A DNA stretch of 64,000 nucleotides from Sebastes aleutianus (GCA_916700875.1 CAKAKS010000066.1:32590490-32654489); one strand, 5' to 3'. Shown: positions 10,563 through 22,134, counted from the stretch's first letter. Notes: generated by a model not told the origin, from the letters alone. Made by a program: numbers and translations.

Positions 10563-11080
10563 GTGCAGCACTCTATTGATATCAGTAATTACAGGGAATA
10601 TCTGTTTCAGAATCGCCCCATTCTAATGCCTGACTTTTATTTATACTCCGAACAAATTGTTACAAGGACTGGTCCTGCTGTTTTTCTGATTATGAACTTA
10701 ATTATGTCTCTGTGCTTGGTAAGGAACATTTTTACGACCGCCAAAGGCTCTGGATCTGTGGCATGGTGGCTCAAGAAAATTCAGAGAGAGATGAAACTTG
10801 TGTTCCAAGGAACCGAAAACGAAGACGGCAGGAGGAGGTTGTGGTCCAAGACAGGAGAGCTGCCTCAGATTGGTGGTCAGCTAGATGAAGAGCTTTGTAA
10901 CAAGATCATATCCTTGATGAATCGCAGTGACAGCTCGTGACAATCATCCTGTAGAAGGTGAAAGAGACCTTTGAGTATAGACCGCGCCTCATCCAAAATT
11001 GCGATGAATCACACACCATAATGTCAGAGTTTCCAAGGCTGCTGGATTCTAAAGAGCCTACTATTGAGCCTATAACCACA
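10563..11080 (+). pseudogene. Degenerate coding-like remnant (possibly a multicopy fish SAM-domain-type gene)
   Basis: A 125-codon frame runs to a stop at 10938-10940. Its second half, from GSGSVAWWLKKIQREMKLVF to QLDEELCNKIISLMNRSDSS, is charged and protein-like. Just downstream a second frame begins KETFEYRPRLIQNCDESHTI and continues MSEFPRLLDSKE (about 10961-11065). Together these resemble a downstream block of large, intronless, multicopy fish proteins annotated as SAMD3-like, recalled not searched. The frame break and stops imply an inactive fragment. The first 40 codons may be unrelated. A real but unrecognised exon is the alternative. Confidence 0.3.
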
Positions 11081-11486
11081 ATTCATTCAGTGATATGGCG
11101 TCTTTCCTGCTGCTCTTGCACATTACTGCCTCAGCCTACTAAAAAGAAAACACAATATACGCACAGCTCAAGGCTACCTAGCTGTTTTTTACAAGTTATG
11201 TACTAGTCCACGGTATGGGATTTAAGTAGGAAACGTATCACAGACTAAACACGATATTACGATGTAACTTGAAGTGTAATTTTTTTCCTCAGTCGTGCAG
11301 ATGCCTAGAAGAACACCTAGAGAACCAGGAGAGACATCACTAACCATATTGTCTTGCTTCTGGAATCCGCAAGCGGGCCATCAGCACTTACTATGTTTAC
11401 AGAAAGCTCATCCCCTGCCAGGAAACCACATCATTGGCAGCCTTTGATGAATGATTAAAAGTGCACTTTCTTTTTCACTGTAAGCT
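11081..11486. other. No recognisable feature
   Basis: Diverged sequence between the coding-like remnant and the long-TIR element; nothing supported. Confidence 0.35.
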
Positions 11487-11493
11487 ATGACAA

Positions 11494-12621
11494 CAACACA
11501 TTCTCACCCCCAACTTGTCAAATGCGGAGGATGGTCAGTGGCCCTACGCTTCAAACTGTGATGCCTAGGTACTCCTCCAGTGTCAGTTTTTGACGTGTCA
11601 GTTTCCACTTGTTACACGCAATGTCTTTTCAAAATGAACTTCCCTGTTCACAGGAAACGTACAGTTTCCGCTCGTTACATGCACTTTTCAAAAATAAACT
11701 TTTTTTAAAAAGGTTTACTTATGCAAAAGAACTACTTGGTTAGGTTTAGGCAAGAGATGTTTGGATAGACTTAGGAAAAGATCATGGTTTGGGTTCAAAT
11801 TTGCTGCAGATGTTGATGATGAAAATAGATGTTTGTTACATAAAATAAGTATGTTTGTTACATAACTGGCGTTACTTAAAGGTCCAGTGTGTAGGAGCTG
11901 ACGATATCTAGCGATGAGGTGAGGAGATTGCAACCAACTGAAGCCTCTCCCGTGTGCCAAGCGTGTTGGAGAGCTACGGTGGCCGACGCAAAAATGCGAA
12001 TGGCCCTCTCTAGAGCCATTTGGAGCAGAGCCAGTGCGTAGAGTGTGTATGTACGTTGGAAGTGAGTGGTGGAGCAAGAGAGAGAGAGAGTGGCGGCGAT
12101 GGGAGGGAGTAACGTTATGAACTCCGGCCCAAGCAGGAAAAGTTTGGTTTATTGGTGGTGCAACATGACGGACTCTGTGGAGAGGACCCGCTCCCTATGT
12201 AGATATAAACGTCTCATTCTAAGGAAACAAAAACATAACGATTCTTATTATCAGGTGATTATACACTAAAGAAAACATACTTGATATTATATTCCACTTC
12301 AGCCAATAGATCCCTCTAATTGTTACACACTGGTCCTTTAAATACACAAGTTACGTAACAAAACTACGGTTGCTGACTTGGTTTCACACGGGACACGAAC
12401 AGCGGTCTCCTGGGTGAAAGTCTTGTGTTTGTTTGTCCCCTCCTATGTGGACTTTCTCGCTCTTTATACTACATTAATGACGTGGATGGGTTCGCATTAG
12501 AGTCAGTTGGAAGTCCGACGTGTCTGCAGATAATAAAGGGCGCCTCGGTTTGTTGGTATCAGACGCCGAGGGGCACTGACCATGCGTCGCTATTTGATGA
12601 GTCGGTAGTGAGAACGGGTTG
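11494..12621. mobile_element. Long-TIR element, family E copy 1
   Basis: Left end CAACACATTCTCACCCCC at 11494, right end TAGTGAGAACGGGTTG at 12606-12621, forming a long degenerate inverted repeat (core TCTCACTCCCAACTCGTC in better copies). ATGACAA flanks both sides (11487-11493, 12622-12628), a 7-8-bp target duplication. The TTAA-type MITE at 11880-12337 is nested inside it. The right half carries the B-box-like core CACGAACAGCGGTCTCCTGG shared with many elements here. No protein encoded. Confidence 0.7.
11880..12337. mobile_element. TTAA-target MITE, nested in family E copy 1
   Basis: Termini AGGTCCAGTGTGTA (11880) and TACACACTGGTCCT (about 12324-12337) are inverted repeats, flanked by TTAA at 11876-11879 and 12338-12341. 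Length 458 bp, no coding capacity. The open frames on both strands across it are incidental. Duplicated TTAA points to piggyBac- or Kolobok-type mobilisation. Confidence 0.8.
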
Positions 12622-12739
12622 ATGACAACACTCTCAGCAACATGGGCACATTCCTCCAGACAACAGTCTAAACTATCGATGTGGACAGCAGGAAAGAAAG
12701 GTAAAGAGGTGAAGAAATTGAGCAGGAACAGGAGCTAAT

Positions 12740-13044
12740 AGCCAAGTTCTTGAACAATGTATAGGTGCCACATTTGTGGATCATTCAGCAGCTTAAGTTT
12801 CTGCATAGGTTATATCTTGGGGGAAAAAATCTTTATGCTCAGTCTACAGCATTTGTGTTGGCACGACAAAACAGAGCCTAATGGCAAAGGCATTGAACGG
12901 GTGCTCAGAGCCAAGTTATTGATCAATGTATAGGTGTGACATTTGTAGATCGCTGCATGTTGTATTTAGTGCATTTATTCAGCACCTTAAGTCTTTTTTC
13001 ATGCTTTATCTTTGGAAAAAACAATGTTGTTCTTTGTGCTCAAG
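12740..13044. repeat. Imperfect tandem duplication
   Basis: Two diverged units at about 12740-12845 and 12909-13044. Both start AGCCAAGTT, then CAATGTATAGGTG, then ACATTTGT(G/A)GATC, ATTCAGCA and CTTAAGT, ending near TTTTTGTGCTCA-like sequence. Function unknown. Confidence 0.6.
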
Positions 13045-13885
13045 AGGAATATCGGATAATGTTTAAAACTTTTGCAGGTTTTAGAAAAGGTAGTTGTGTT
13101 ATATTCGAGGACGGTTGGTTTAGTGGGAGTGGGGAGAATGGATCAGGCATGCAGACGTTGATTTTCCAGAAAAACTAAATTTATTCAGACCAGCCACAAA
13201 AAAGAGAAACATAAACCATTTCATTAAGTTTATCACTTGGTGTCCTCTGCAGACAATTAATGAGAAAAACCTTCCAGTACACAAAACACTGGCCTTCCTC
13301 CATTTTCCTGAAGAAAGAAAAAAAACACAGACCAACCAGTCTGCAGTCTCCCAAGACCTTTTATACCCTGTCACATGATGTCTGTGGCCCATAGTGCCAC
13401 TTCAACCCAGGTGGCATCCATCTCCCCTCGTTTGGAGCCAATTGGTAGTCAAATGCACTTTGACAAAAGATATTATTAAAATATACCCTCTCAAGAGGCA
13501 TAAGCAAAACATAAATATCGTTAGTGAATTAGAGAAACAAGTAAACATTCCCTTCCTTGGAGCTGACTAACATTACAGCAGAAAAAATACCCACTAAGGC
13601 ATTTTAAAGGGGAAGAGCACTCCTTCTTCTTAAAGGGGTCAGGCAGGTCAGGGAATTAAATTCCCCCTAAAGAAAACCTGCGTGAGCAGAAAGACTAACC
13701 ACAAGTGAACAAGCATTTCTCAAATATCACAAGTTCACGACTCATATACATGTTGAATAGATGAGTGAGAGGAATGTGGACCTTCCTCTCAGCTAGCACT
13801 CAAGGAAATTACATATTGGGACTGAAGATAATAGGCTCCATTAAAAGTTGTCATAGCACTGTTAACATGGGCACAAGCAATGCTG
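13045..13885. other. No recognisable feature
   Basis: Unique-looking A-rich sequence. Short frames on both strands near 13120-13392 have no domain or splice context. Confidence 0.4.
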
Positions 13886-13889
13886 TTAA

Positions 13890-14465
13890 AGTGGCAGTAG
13901 GCAGTATATTTTTGGCATCAGTGGGCTAAAATTCCATAATAACCTTTCAGCATATTGTAATTCAAGTGCTCTGAGAGATAACTAGACTTCTGCACATCCT
14001 CATGACTCTGTTTTCAGGCTTTGAAAAATCTACTTTGGCCAATCACAGGTCATTTCAGAGAGAGAGCGTTCCTATTGGCTGTGCTCCGGTACGTGACCGG
14101 TACTTGGCGTTCCTTCAAGAGATTTCCAACATGGCTGCCGGGTCACAAACTTTCTCATTTTACAGCTAAACCGTGCACTACAAGATGATTCTGAAAACAT
14201 TTGATGAGAGAAATAGACACTACAATAACAGAATATTGATTCATATTTGATCAGCGCTGCCTAGTTTGACCGTTTGGTCGGAGTTCACGAGTGATTGACA
14301 GCCGGCTCTCATAGACAGCAGCTGGACAGCGGACCTCAGATCAGCTTTTACTGCTCGTTTTCCTCCGGTCTGTGAAATCTTGCAGATGCCATTAGGAGAG
14401 CCTCACAGAGGCACATGATTTTTTTTCAGATTACCTGTTTCATGTACTACTTTCAGGATATAGCT
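13890..14465 (+). mobile_element. Left part of a TTAA-type repeat (right end missing)
   Basis: Starts AGTGGCAGTAGGCAGTAT immediately after TTAA (13886-13889) and continues as a repeat I recall as widespread in fish, including GGCCAATCACAGGTCATTTC and CCAACATGGCTGCCGGG. The matching inverted right terminus is not found; homology stops near 14465 where long-TIR-family sequence begins, so the copy is truncated or interrupted. Confidence 0.5.
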
Positions 14466-15040
14466 TAACCTACGTTATGTATGTGATGTAGGTTAAGTAG
14501 CCTACGTTACGTAAGTCAGAGTTGATTTAAATTACCGCAACGTTGACTTTGGGACACGAACAGCAGTCTCCTGGGTGAAAGTTTGTTTGACCCATCCCTC
14601 CAACATGACCTCCTCCCTACGTGGACTTTGTCGCCACCTAACAGTTAACGTAAATATGGGTCGTAATATGCTGCTTGTGTTTTGGGGGAGTACAGTCTCT
14701 CTCATTCCAGCCCGGTCTTACCAAATGGTGTATGAATGACACGGTATTTTGTAATTTTGCGTGCCATAAAAAGGCTTGCTTGCTTGTTGCTTTTGGTGTG
14801 TCGTGTGTTCGTCATGTAGTCTGTACGGACTGCAATGCAAGTGTAAATATGCTAAGCTCAGTGCTAGTGACATAGAATAAAAAGTGAGAGAGCCTGCTTA
14901 TGGTGGGCGGGAGGAAAGGTGGATGAAGAAATGATTTTGAAGTTACATTAGTGATGTGAATTCCGTACTTATGTTACACTATTTACGTCCGTATTTTATT
15001 TAGTTAACATAGTTATTTTAAACCCAACCATGATGTTCTT
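14466..15040. repeat. Family E internal fragment with B-box-like core
   Basis: GGGACACGAACAGCAGTCTC and CTGGGTGAAAGT, followed by TTTGACCCATCC, match the cores at 12395, 42350 and 63430. Palindromic GTTACGTAA-type words lie at 14470-14515. Terminal repeats are not visible, so this is an internal piece. Confidence 0.5.
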
Positions 15041-15045
15041 CTTAT

Positions 15046-15556
15046 AGGGGACATATCGTGCTCATTTTCAGGTTCATACTTGTATTTTGGGTTTCTACTA
15101 GAACATGTTTACATACTTTAATGTTAAAAATACACATTATTTTTCTCATACTGTCCGTCTGAGTATACCTGTATTCATGCTCTGTCTGAAACGCTCCGTT
15201 TTAGTGCATTTCAACGCAAATGGCAATGGAATTGCGTTGCTAGGAAACAGCTTGGGCCCATGTTTACATCCTGTCAGCTGATGTCATTCACATACACTAA
15301 AACAGGAAATAAACTGGGACACATTTAATATATTTACGTTTAAAACTGTGAAATGGTCTAAATATGGTAGATTTGTGACATCACAAATGTACAGAAATCA
15401 AAACGGCTTGTCTCAAACGCACAGTTTCTGAATATGGGTTGTGTGTATTTATCTGTGGATTGAGTGTTTTGATACTTTCACAGTATTTATATATCACTTA
15501 AACCTGCTTTATAATACAAAAGACATAAAAATCTCACTTTTTACAATATGGGACCT
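15046..15556. mobile_element. TTAA-type MITE, family C copy 1
   Basis: Homologous end to end with 58881-59392. Right terminus ACAATATGGGACCT before TTAA (15557-15560) is the inverse of the left terminus AGGGGACATATCGT, where the left TTAA has decayed to TTAT. Shared words include TCATTTTCAGGTTCATACTT and GGAATTGCGTTGCTAGG. No coding capacity. Confidence 0.7.
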
Positions 15557-15560
15557 TTAA

Positions 15561-16475
15561 ACCAAACTAAATGGTTTTATTGCCTAAACCTAACTGCGGC
15601 CGTTACCGTAATTTTTTTGCCTAAACATAACAGCATGTCATCAATTAAAAATATTTTTTTGTTTTTGAATCTATTGATAAGTACGTATTGTTTGGTATGT
15701 TTTCAAACCAAATACCTCATTATCTGACTATTGGAATGCATAAAATGTTTCTTATTGGATTTTAAAAAAAATGTACATTTTTAATGTTTTGTTTGTTCCT
15801 GTATCTCTTCTTGAGCAGAAGAGATACAGTGTGTGTGTGTGTGTTGGTGTTTACACATTGGTCTGTGTGTATGTGTTTGTGAGTAAGTGTTGTTTGTGAT
15901 AAGTCCAGCTAAATGGGCAGGAGGCACACAGTCACACATGGCAGCCTGCCTTCCAGAGGAAGTGTGTGTTCGTCACACTTTCCTCTCCGGCAGCCATTGC
16001 CAGAAAACACAGAATTTCTCACTAACACAAATAAGTCCTATTTAGTATTCTTTCTGAGAAGCAGTTTTTATACAGTCTGTACATACAGTACACCCGTCAG
16101 TGATACAGCCACACTTTCACAGAATGATTTTGTAAGCATCTTTTATGCAGTGAAGGATGAAAATACAGAATTGCAATAATTAATTGCAATGCTGCAGTAC
16201 TGAATTGTTTCTGGTGATGGATTGATTTTTTGTTCACTTCAACTCTTTTGGGTAAAATGTATTGAAATAGAATTTGCTGGAAATTGTGGACTTTACCAAT
16301 TTAATTCATAATCCATTGCACTGTTTGGTGGTTTAAAAAAAAGAGTAAGGACTAGAAAAAAGTCAGAATCTGGTAAAGTTTTTGTCAGCTCAGTGGTGTT
16401 CATCAACAACCTTACAATCCGCCAACATATATTTGGGTTGTATTCTTGTGATGGGATGTTTCTCACTGAACTTTT
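15561..16475. other. Mostly unassigned sequence with a GT microsatellite
   Basis: The first 100 bp (TTGCCTAAACCTAACTGC) look like long-TIR-family sequence. A (GT)8 tract lies at about 15829-15844. The 88-codon frame at 15913-16179 has no recognisable domain. Confidence 0.4.
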
Positions 16476-16478
16476 ATT

Positions 16479-17518
16479 GAAGCTACATTTTTACTCGGGC
16501 TGTCACAATAACCGCAATATGGGGATGGCAAGCAACCGCCTGAGAACTGCTATGTTCACATTTTTTCCATGACCTCTGACCTCAAGATATGTGAATGAAA
16601 ATGGGTTCTATGGGTACCCACGAGTCTCCCCTTTACAGACATGACCACTTTATGATAATCACATGCAGTTTTGGGCAAAAAAACATCCAGTGTTTTGAAT
16701 GCAATATAAATGTGTTATTTTCGCCTATTCTAAAATGGTGTATTTGAATATTTCTGCAACCTGGGGTCGTTAAACAGTCTTGGAATTGCATAAATTGTGT
16801 ATCACTGTAAAGCTAAGACTCTTGTGGATCCAATGAGCCCAATTGTGTTCATGTGTGATGATGTTAGTCCCCATAGGAGCCATTTCATTGTAGTGAGACC
16901 ATTTTTTGAAACTTGACATCACTGTATAAAATGACCTGTGATGACCTCTAGGATAATCACAGCATCATGAAACTTTGCAGCCACAAACTAGAGACCTAGA
17001 GCATTCAGAGGATGAAGCGGTTGCCATCCTATCACTGAAAAATGTCTTCGATACTAATTGGCTTTTTCTATGGTGTTCCTCAAGGTCTTGGTGTCTTAAT
17101 GTGGTATTTTGGAGGGATTATTGATAATTTTTATCAATTCTAGAGTGGTAATTTCTTTTTAAATTTAGCACCAAATCTGTGTAACAAATGGTCTTATACA
17201 CTTTCACAATTTATTTAAATTGATAAATTAATATTTATTTCTTCTTAATGACTAGAACAACTTGACACACAGTGCTGAGCTGCATCTCAAATGAATCTTC
17301 AGGTTCCCAGCTTTCAGATGATGTACATATCTTCTATGTGACATCTACTGCTGACCTGCTATCTCCCCTAAAGACCGCCTGTCCCCCAACCCTACCCCTC
17401 TATAAAGAGTGTGGAATGATAAGGGATTAATGAAGCTACATTTTTACTAGGGCTGTTGCAATAACCACAATATGGGGATGGCAAGCAACTGCCACAGCTG
17501 CTATGTTCACAGTTTTTC
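16479..17518. repeat. 89-bp direct repeats flanking family B copy 2
   Basis: GAAGCTACATTTTTACT followed by GGGCTGT, CAATAACC, CAATATGGGGATGGCAAGCA and CTATGTTCACA occurs at 16479-16567 and again at 17432-17518 in the same orientation. Everything between is family B core and right part. This is far longer than a transposon target duplication, so a tandem duplication or recombination is implied. Confidence 0.75.
16568..17420. mobile_element. Family B copy 2 (termini lost)
   Basis: Matches 8890-9880 of family B copy 1 in the same order: TGACCTCAAGATATGTGAAT, GGGTACCCACGAGTCTCCCC, TCTTGTGGATC(C/T)AATGAGCCC, CTAGAGACCTAGAGCATTC and ACTTGACACACAGTGCTGAG. The CCC-type TIRs and TTAA are not present; instead it is enclosed by the 89-bp direct repeats. 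Confidence 0.65.
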
Positions 17519-17834
17519 TTTTTTTAATTCTTTGCAATGGGAGCAATATTTACACTATGCTATGAATGCCAGCAGTGTGACGAGGCGGTGAGCGCTGCAC
17601 ATGTTTTTTTTCAGGTCATCGAGTTTTCGAAAAATGTTCAACTTTGCGCTTGTCGCTGTCACTTTTTTTTAGTCAGCCATCCAATCTCAATGGAGGAGGG
17701 GCGGGACAAATACCACAAAGACCAACTGTCACATCCTACATGTAGCTACGAGTGCTGAACAGCAACAACAATGGAGGAAAAATTAAAACATATAGACCGG
17801 CGGGGTCCGTCCTCTCTCCCTACAGCCTCCCTTC
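17519..17834. repeat. Probable repeat fragment
   Basis: Continues from the AGGGCTGTTGCAATAACC terminus at 17449. GAGTTTTCGAAAAATGTTCA and GGAGGGGCGGGACAAA are words I recall from dispersed fish repeats. No right terminus was recognised. The 73-codon frame here is not convincing. Confidence 0.35.
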
Positions 17835-17842
17835 ATCTAGAG

Positions 17843-18532
17843 CAGGGGTCTGCAACCTGCGGGTCCGGAGCCTCTTTAGCTCCTCTCCAGTGGCTCCCTG
17901 TGGATTTTTAAAAATGGAAATTAATAACTGTTTTTTGTTTACATTTTCATTTTTATTTATTATCGTTGTAGGTTTATGGTACGACGGAGTATTAGGGCCA
18001 CATTGAGGGAAAGAAAATGAATCTGAGATTTAGAGAATAAAGTCATAATATTATGAGATTAAATTCCTAGGTTTATGAAAAAAAAGTTGTAATATTATGA
18101 GAATAAAGTCAAAAGTTTACAAGAAAAAAGTCGTAATATTATAAAGTAGTAATTTTAGGTGTTATTTTCTTTTTTTCTCGTAAAGTTATGACTTTATTCT
18201 CATTATATTACAATTCTTTTTCTCGTAAAGTTATGACTTTATTCTCGTTATATTACAATTCTTTTTCTCGTAAAGTTATGACTTTATTCTCGTAACATTA
18301 CCACTTTTTTCTCGTAATATTATGACTTTATTCTGGAAATCTCCGATTTTTTTCCCCTCAATATGGCCCTAATACTCTGTCGTACATTTGCACTTTGGCC
18401 CTCACTGCATTAAACTTATATACTATATAGTTAGACTATAAACTGTGTTACCTTCATCACAATGCTCAAATGTTTTGCGGCTCCAGACAGTTTTTTTTTT
18501 TTTTTTTTGATAGTAAAGGTTGCTGACCCCTG
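17843..18532. mobile_element. hAT element with perfect 8-bp target duplication and internal minisatellite
   Basis: Termini CAGGGGTCTGCAACC and GGTTGCTGACCCCTG are inverted; ATCTAGAG flanks both sides exactly (17835-17842, 18533-18540). Length 690 bp, no transposase. Between about 18000 and 18345 it contains tandem TTATGACTTTATTCTCGTAA-type units in both orientations, forming an internal palindrome. A truncated relative in the opposite orientation lies at 19332-19578. Confidence 0.9.
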
Positions 18533-18623
18533 ATCTAGAGCAAGTTCTCCAACTTGTACCACCATTTTTACTTCTGTGGATATTCTGTATCATAGCAAAG
18601 TGCCCTTCTGTGTGACTTTCAAC

Positions 18624-19822
18624 CAGTGGCGTAGGCAGAAATCACAGTGAGGGGGGGGACAGAGAAAATCAGGTGGGCCTGTCTCGTTCAAGACCAAACA
18701 TCTACTTATAAGACTCTGAAAGGCAGATGTTAACCACAATAGGAGCCATACACCACAGTTTAATCCTACAAGCCTTCTACATCATCATCATCATCAGAGG
18801 GAATGTTACAGGCACCTGACATGTACATTAATCTTCTCTCTTCACCCTTGTTCAGATTTGTTGACCTTGTTTTTAACTGCATTTTTTATTTCCATCATAC
18901 AATGAGAGCAAAATAACCAGAGTCAGATTCCTGGTAGCCTACATGTATGTGTGTAGGTCTACTCATACCTGGACAATCAAGCATAAACAAACATAAACAG
19001 TATAGCATAGTATAGCATAGCATAGCATAGCATAGCCTGCACGGCGGCCACATATTCACACGCACAGTTTAATCAAGCGTATGGATAGATCACCTGTATT
19101 AACTTTAAAAAATACAGTTTAATATTCCCTGGCACGGTGGCCACATATTCACACAAACAGCTGGCAGCAACATCAGCATAAAATCCAACTGGTACACCGA
19201 ACATAAACTATACCCAATAAACACTAATAATGAAATAGGCCATTAGTCCATAATTGTTTAGGGGAACCAAATTATGGAGTAGCTATTCACATCTATCAAA
19301 AAACTCTTCATCTGTCAAATGTTTTAAAAGTCATTTAAAGGGTCATTTAATTGCAGTATTACGACTTTATCCTCAAAATCTCAGATTTTTTTTTTCCCCT
19401 CAATGTGGCCGTAATACTCCATTGTACCGTCGTACCATAGACCTACAACAATGATAAATAAAAATGAAAATGTAAACAAAAAAGTTATTCATTTCCATTT
19501 TTAAAAATCCACAAGGAGCCACTGGAGAGGGGCTAAAGAGCCGCATGTGACTCCGGAGTCACAGGTTGCTGACCCCTGGTCTAATTGGTTGACGTAGATA
19601 ATAAACACAGAGGAGTATTTATTTAAAATGGATGAAGTAAAATTCTAGAGGCTGCTGTGAGATGCACTACCACTTTATGGTCGTAGTCAGATAATTAAAA
19701 CAGCGCTGACTGCTATTCACTGGATGATCCAGCAAAAAAAGGGAAGCCTACTGATTGGGTGGGCCTGAGTGCCAAGCGGTTGGACCCAGGCACACCTAGG
19801 CCCACCCGCAGCTACGCAGCTG
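18624..19822. mobile_element. hAT element with 7/8 target duplication
   Basis: Starts CAGTGGCGTAGGC at 18624 and ends GCAGCTACGCAGCTG at 19822, a degenerate inverted repeat of the hAT CAGTGGCGTAG type. Flanks CTTTCAAC (18616-18623) and CATTCAAC (19823-19830) differ at one base of eight. Internal features: CATAG(TATAG) tandem units near 19000-19035 and a nested hAT fragment at 19332-19578. Non-autonomous. Confidence 0.75.
19332..19578 (-). mobile_element. Truncated hAT copy nested in the 18624 element
   Basis: Reverse-orientation match to the first 250 bp of the 17843-18532 element: GACCTACAACAATGATAAAT, CATTTCCATTTTTAAAAATC, GAGCCACTGGAGAG, and terminus GGTTGCTGACCCCTG. Its other end is missing. 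Confidence 0.8.
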
Positions 19823-19830
19823 CATTCAAC

Positions 19831-20870
19831 AATAAACAAGTATTTAATTCGTTTTAAAAAGCACAATAAAGCTTATTCAAATAGCACTAAAATTCGGATA
19901 AAGGAAGTAATTTGCAAGGGGAAATTCCGTCACTGCAGCCCTAATTATATGTAGAGCAGAATATTTTGACACTTAATCATTAAATTTAATACCACCTATT
20001 ACAACCAACAAATGTTAGCCATTTCATCAGTTGGTGTCCATGGATATAACAAAAGTGAATTCACATTTTTTTTTAATAATCTACAGTACAAATCCTTTTA
20101 TTATTTGTGCATTAATTAAACAAATACACAAAATGAAGTCAATTTGTTAATACATCTTAACATTTGGCAGGGAATTTGCATTCATTGTTGAATACAGGGA
20201 ACCTTTTGGCAGCTTCAGGAGGAAAACAAAATGTTTGCAGTGATATAAAAGGAAGATTTCCTTCTATAGTATTTCCAATCACTTTCTTCCCAGGTTGCAT
20301 CACTTCCATTTCTCGCACGGAGCCATTTAACTGGACACACTCTGTACTTGTTTCTGAAAAATTGCCATCAAGCCTGGAGTCAAGCTGATGCTTACCTGGG
20401 CTGAATTGCATGTTTGGTCTCTGGGGCTTTTACTTCTTCCCTTTTGAGCTTACTTTCTCACTTCCCTGTTTTCCCCTCTCTCTGTGTGTTCTGTAAAAGT
20501 ATTACTTTCAAATAGCAAACGGTAGGAGCCCCTTTCACACAGCACAAATGTTTATTTTGACTCAAAACTTCCCTTGACCTCCCTAACACAAGCTCTGCAG
20601 GTAATATGGGTAGCTGTGGCACTTTGAAAAAGGCTCAAAGATTTCTTGTATTATATTAGATTTCTTATATTTTTTTCTGAAATCAACACTAACTTAAAAC
20701 ACAATTTTGCTTTTTAGGTCTTATTTTTTTGTAGGTTTGGGAAAAAGGAAGGCGAACGGCCCATCATTTCTGGTAGGTGGTGTTTGAAACTAAAATCAAG
20801 ACACACCAGAGTAGGTAGGAGTAAAATTAGCTTTAGTGTGTCTTGACTCAAAACCCATCTAAAGCCTCGG
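19831..20870. other. Mostly unassigned; region open on both strands at 20157-20411
   Basis: Unique-looking sequence. Frames of 84 codons (minus, 20157-20411) and 74 codons (plus, 20164-20388) overlap. The minus-strand reading contains NGSVREMEVMQPGKK and LQTFCFPPEAAKRFP, compositionally protein-like, but no convincing splice pair or family match. A consensus donor CAG|GTAAGC (minus strand) lies near 20397 without an open exon upstream. Not called as a gene. Confidence 0.3.
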
Positions 20871-21500
20871 ACACACCAGGAACGCCAGGAGTGCGTGGCG
20901 GCTGCGTGATTCACGCGTCGGGCGTCCACACCAGCTGCATTTCTGCTGCGTTTCTGCTGCTGCTGCTGTCAGCCCTTTCTTTCTACATAGAGTTTGCCTT
21001 TTAATGGCCATTTAATTTCATTATAATTATCATTATATTTATTTTAGACAGAGAAAGGTTAAGAAACGTGTGGTAATTTGTAAATAATAGTAATAATCCA
21101 CAATTAAAACTCCGTACTATATTCATTCATGGAGCTCTCCAAATCACTGCATGTTCTAGAACACTGTCCAGCACATATTTCAGAATAAAAGCCTCGTGTT
21201 AACAAATGAAGGAATTCTGTCCACAGAAAAAACGCTTGAGGGCTTTTATTTCTAAATGAAAGCAGGAAGTGTTGATTTAAAAATAAGTCTCTACTTTTTT
21301 TTCATCTCTGTAACATATTCTACAGATAGACATCGAAACTGTAGTAATCTTGCTGGTATGATGTCAATATACAGTCAATAGATCACTTTCACTGTCTGTT
21401 GCTGCTGTGTGTCAATAGACGAGACCTCTATTCTCTAGAAGAGACGCAGCTGAGACGCGCGTGTGACGCCCCTCATGCGAGCAGTGTGGCTGCTCTAACC
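20871..21500. repeat. Possible MITE (CGGACACACCA type)
   Basis: GCCTCGGACACACCAGGAAC on the left and GAGACGCAGCTGAGACG / CAGTGTGGCTGCTCT on the right resemble GC-rich, roughly inverted ends around an A/T-rich middle, a layout I recall for fish repeats. No duplication identified; boundaries approximate. Confidence 0.3.
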
Positions 21501-22104
21501 TGTTAACACAGACGCCGAAATAAAAAAAAACAGGTAACTCAATTTATTAACTAAAAGGGAATGATATCAAAAATATGTAAAATAAAAAAGGTTCACAATA
21601 CTCTCAATAATAGTATACCAAGAAAATAGTACTTTGACCTTTCACAGAGATAAACAAGTCAGTATTAACCCAAGTCAATCTTCTATGTTCCTTTAACCTT
21701 CTGGGGTCACTAGCATATATGTCACCCTTTAATGTACTTGGTCTAGCCCGAAATAACATAAAGCAGTACCAAAGGATATGCAATGAACTCTTATGATTTC
21801 TTTTACTTTCACAAAAACAACCTGGTGGGCCCACACACACACTCTCACACACACACACAAGCCGGCAAACAGAAAAGGACCATTAATGAAAACAACCCCA
21901 GTTGCAGGCCTGGTCGAGGCTTGGGAACGTGGTGACCAAAAACAGTTGAGACCGTTTCACTCTAACAGAGCCAAAACAAAAGCTGAGTACTCACGTTAGC
22001 GTAGTAGAGTTTGTATCACAGAGTCCTAATGTTGCACCGTCAAGAGTAGTGCAAAAAGCTAGAAAGGCTGATAGCTGACCATGGCAGTCCGACGGGTGAA
22101 ACCT
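21501..22104. other. 3' flank of the L2 element with a CA microsatellite
   Basis: Unassigned sequence; an interrupted (AC)n tract lies at about 21831-21859. No gene evidence. Confidence 0.4.
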
Positions 22105-22108
22105 TCTT

Positions 22109-22134
22109 TAATAATAATAATAATAATAATAATA
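22109..22134 (-). repeat. L2 3'-terminal trinucleotide repeat
   Basis: About eight AAT units on the plus strand immediately downstream of the L2 3' UTR; such short repeats replace a poly(A) tail in this clade. Confidence 0.85.
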
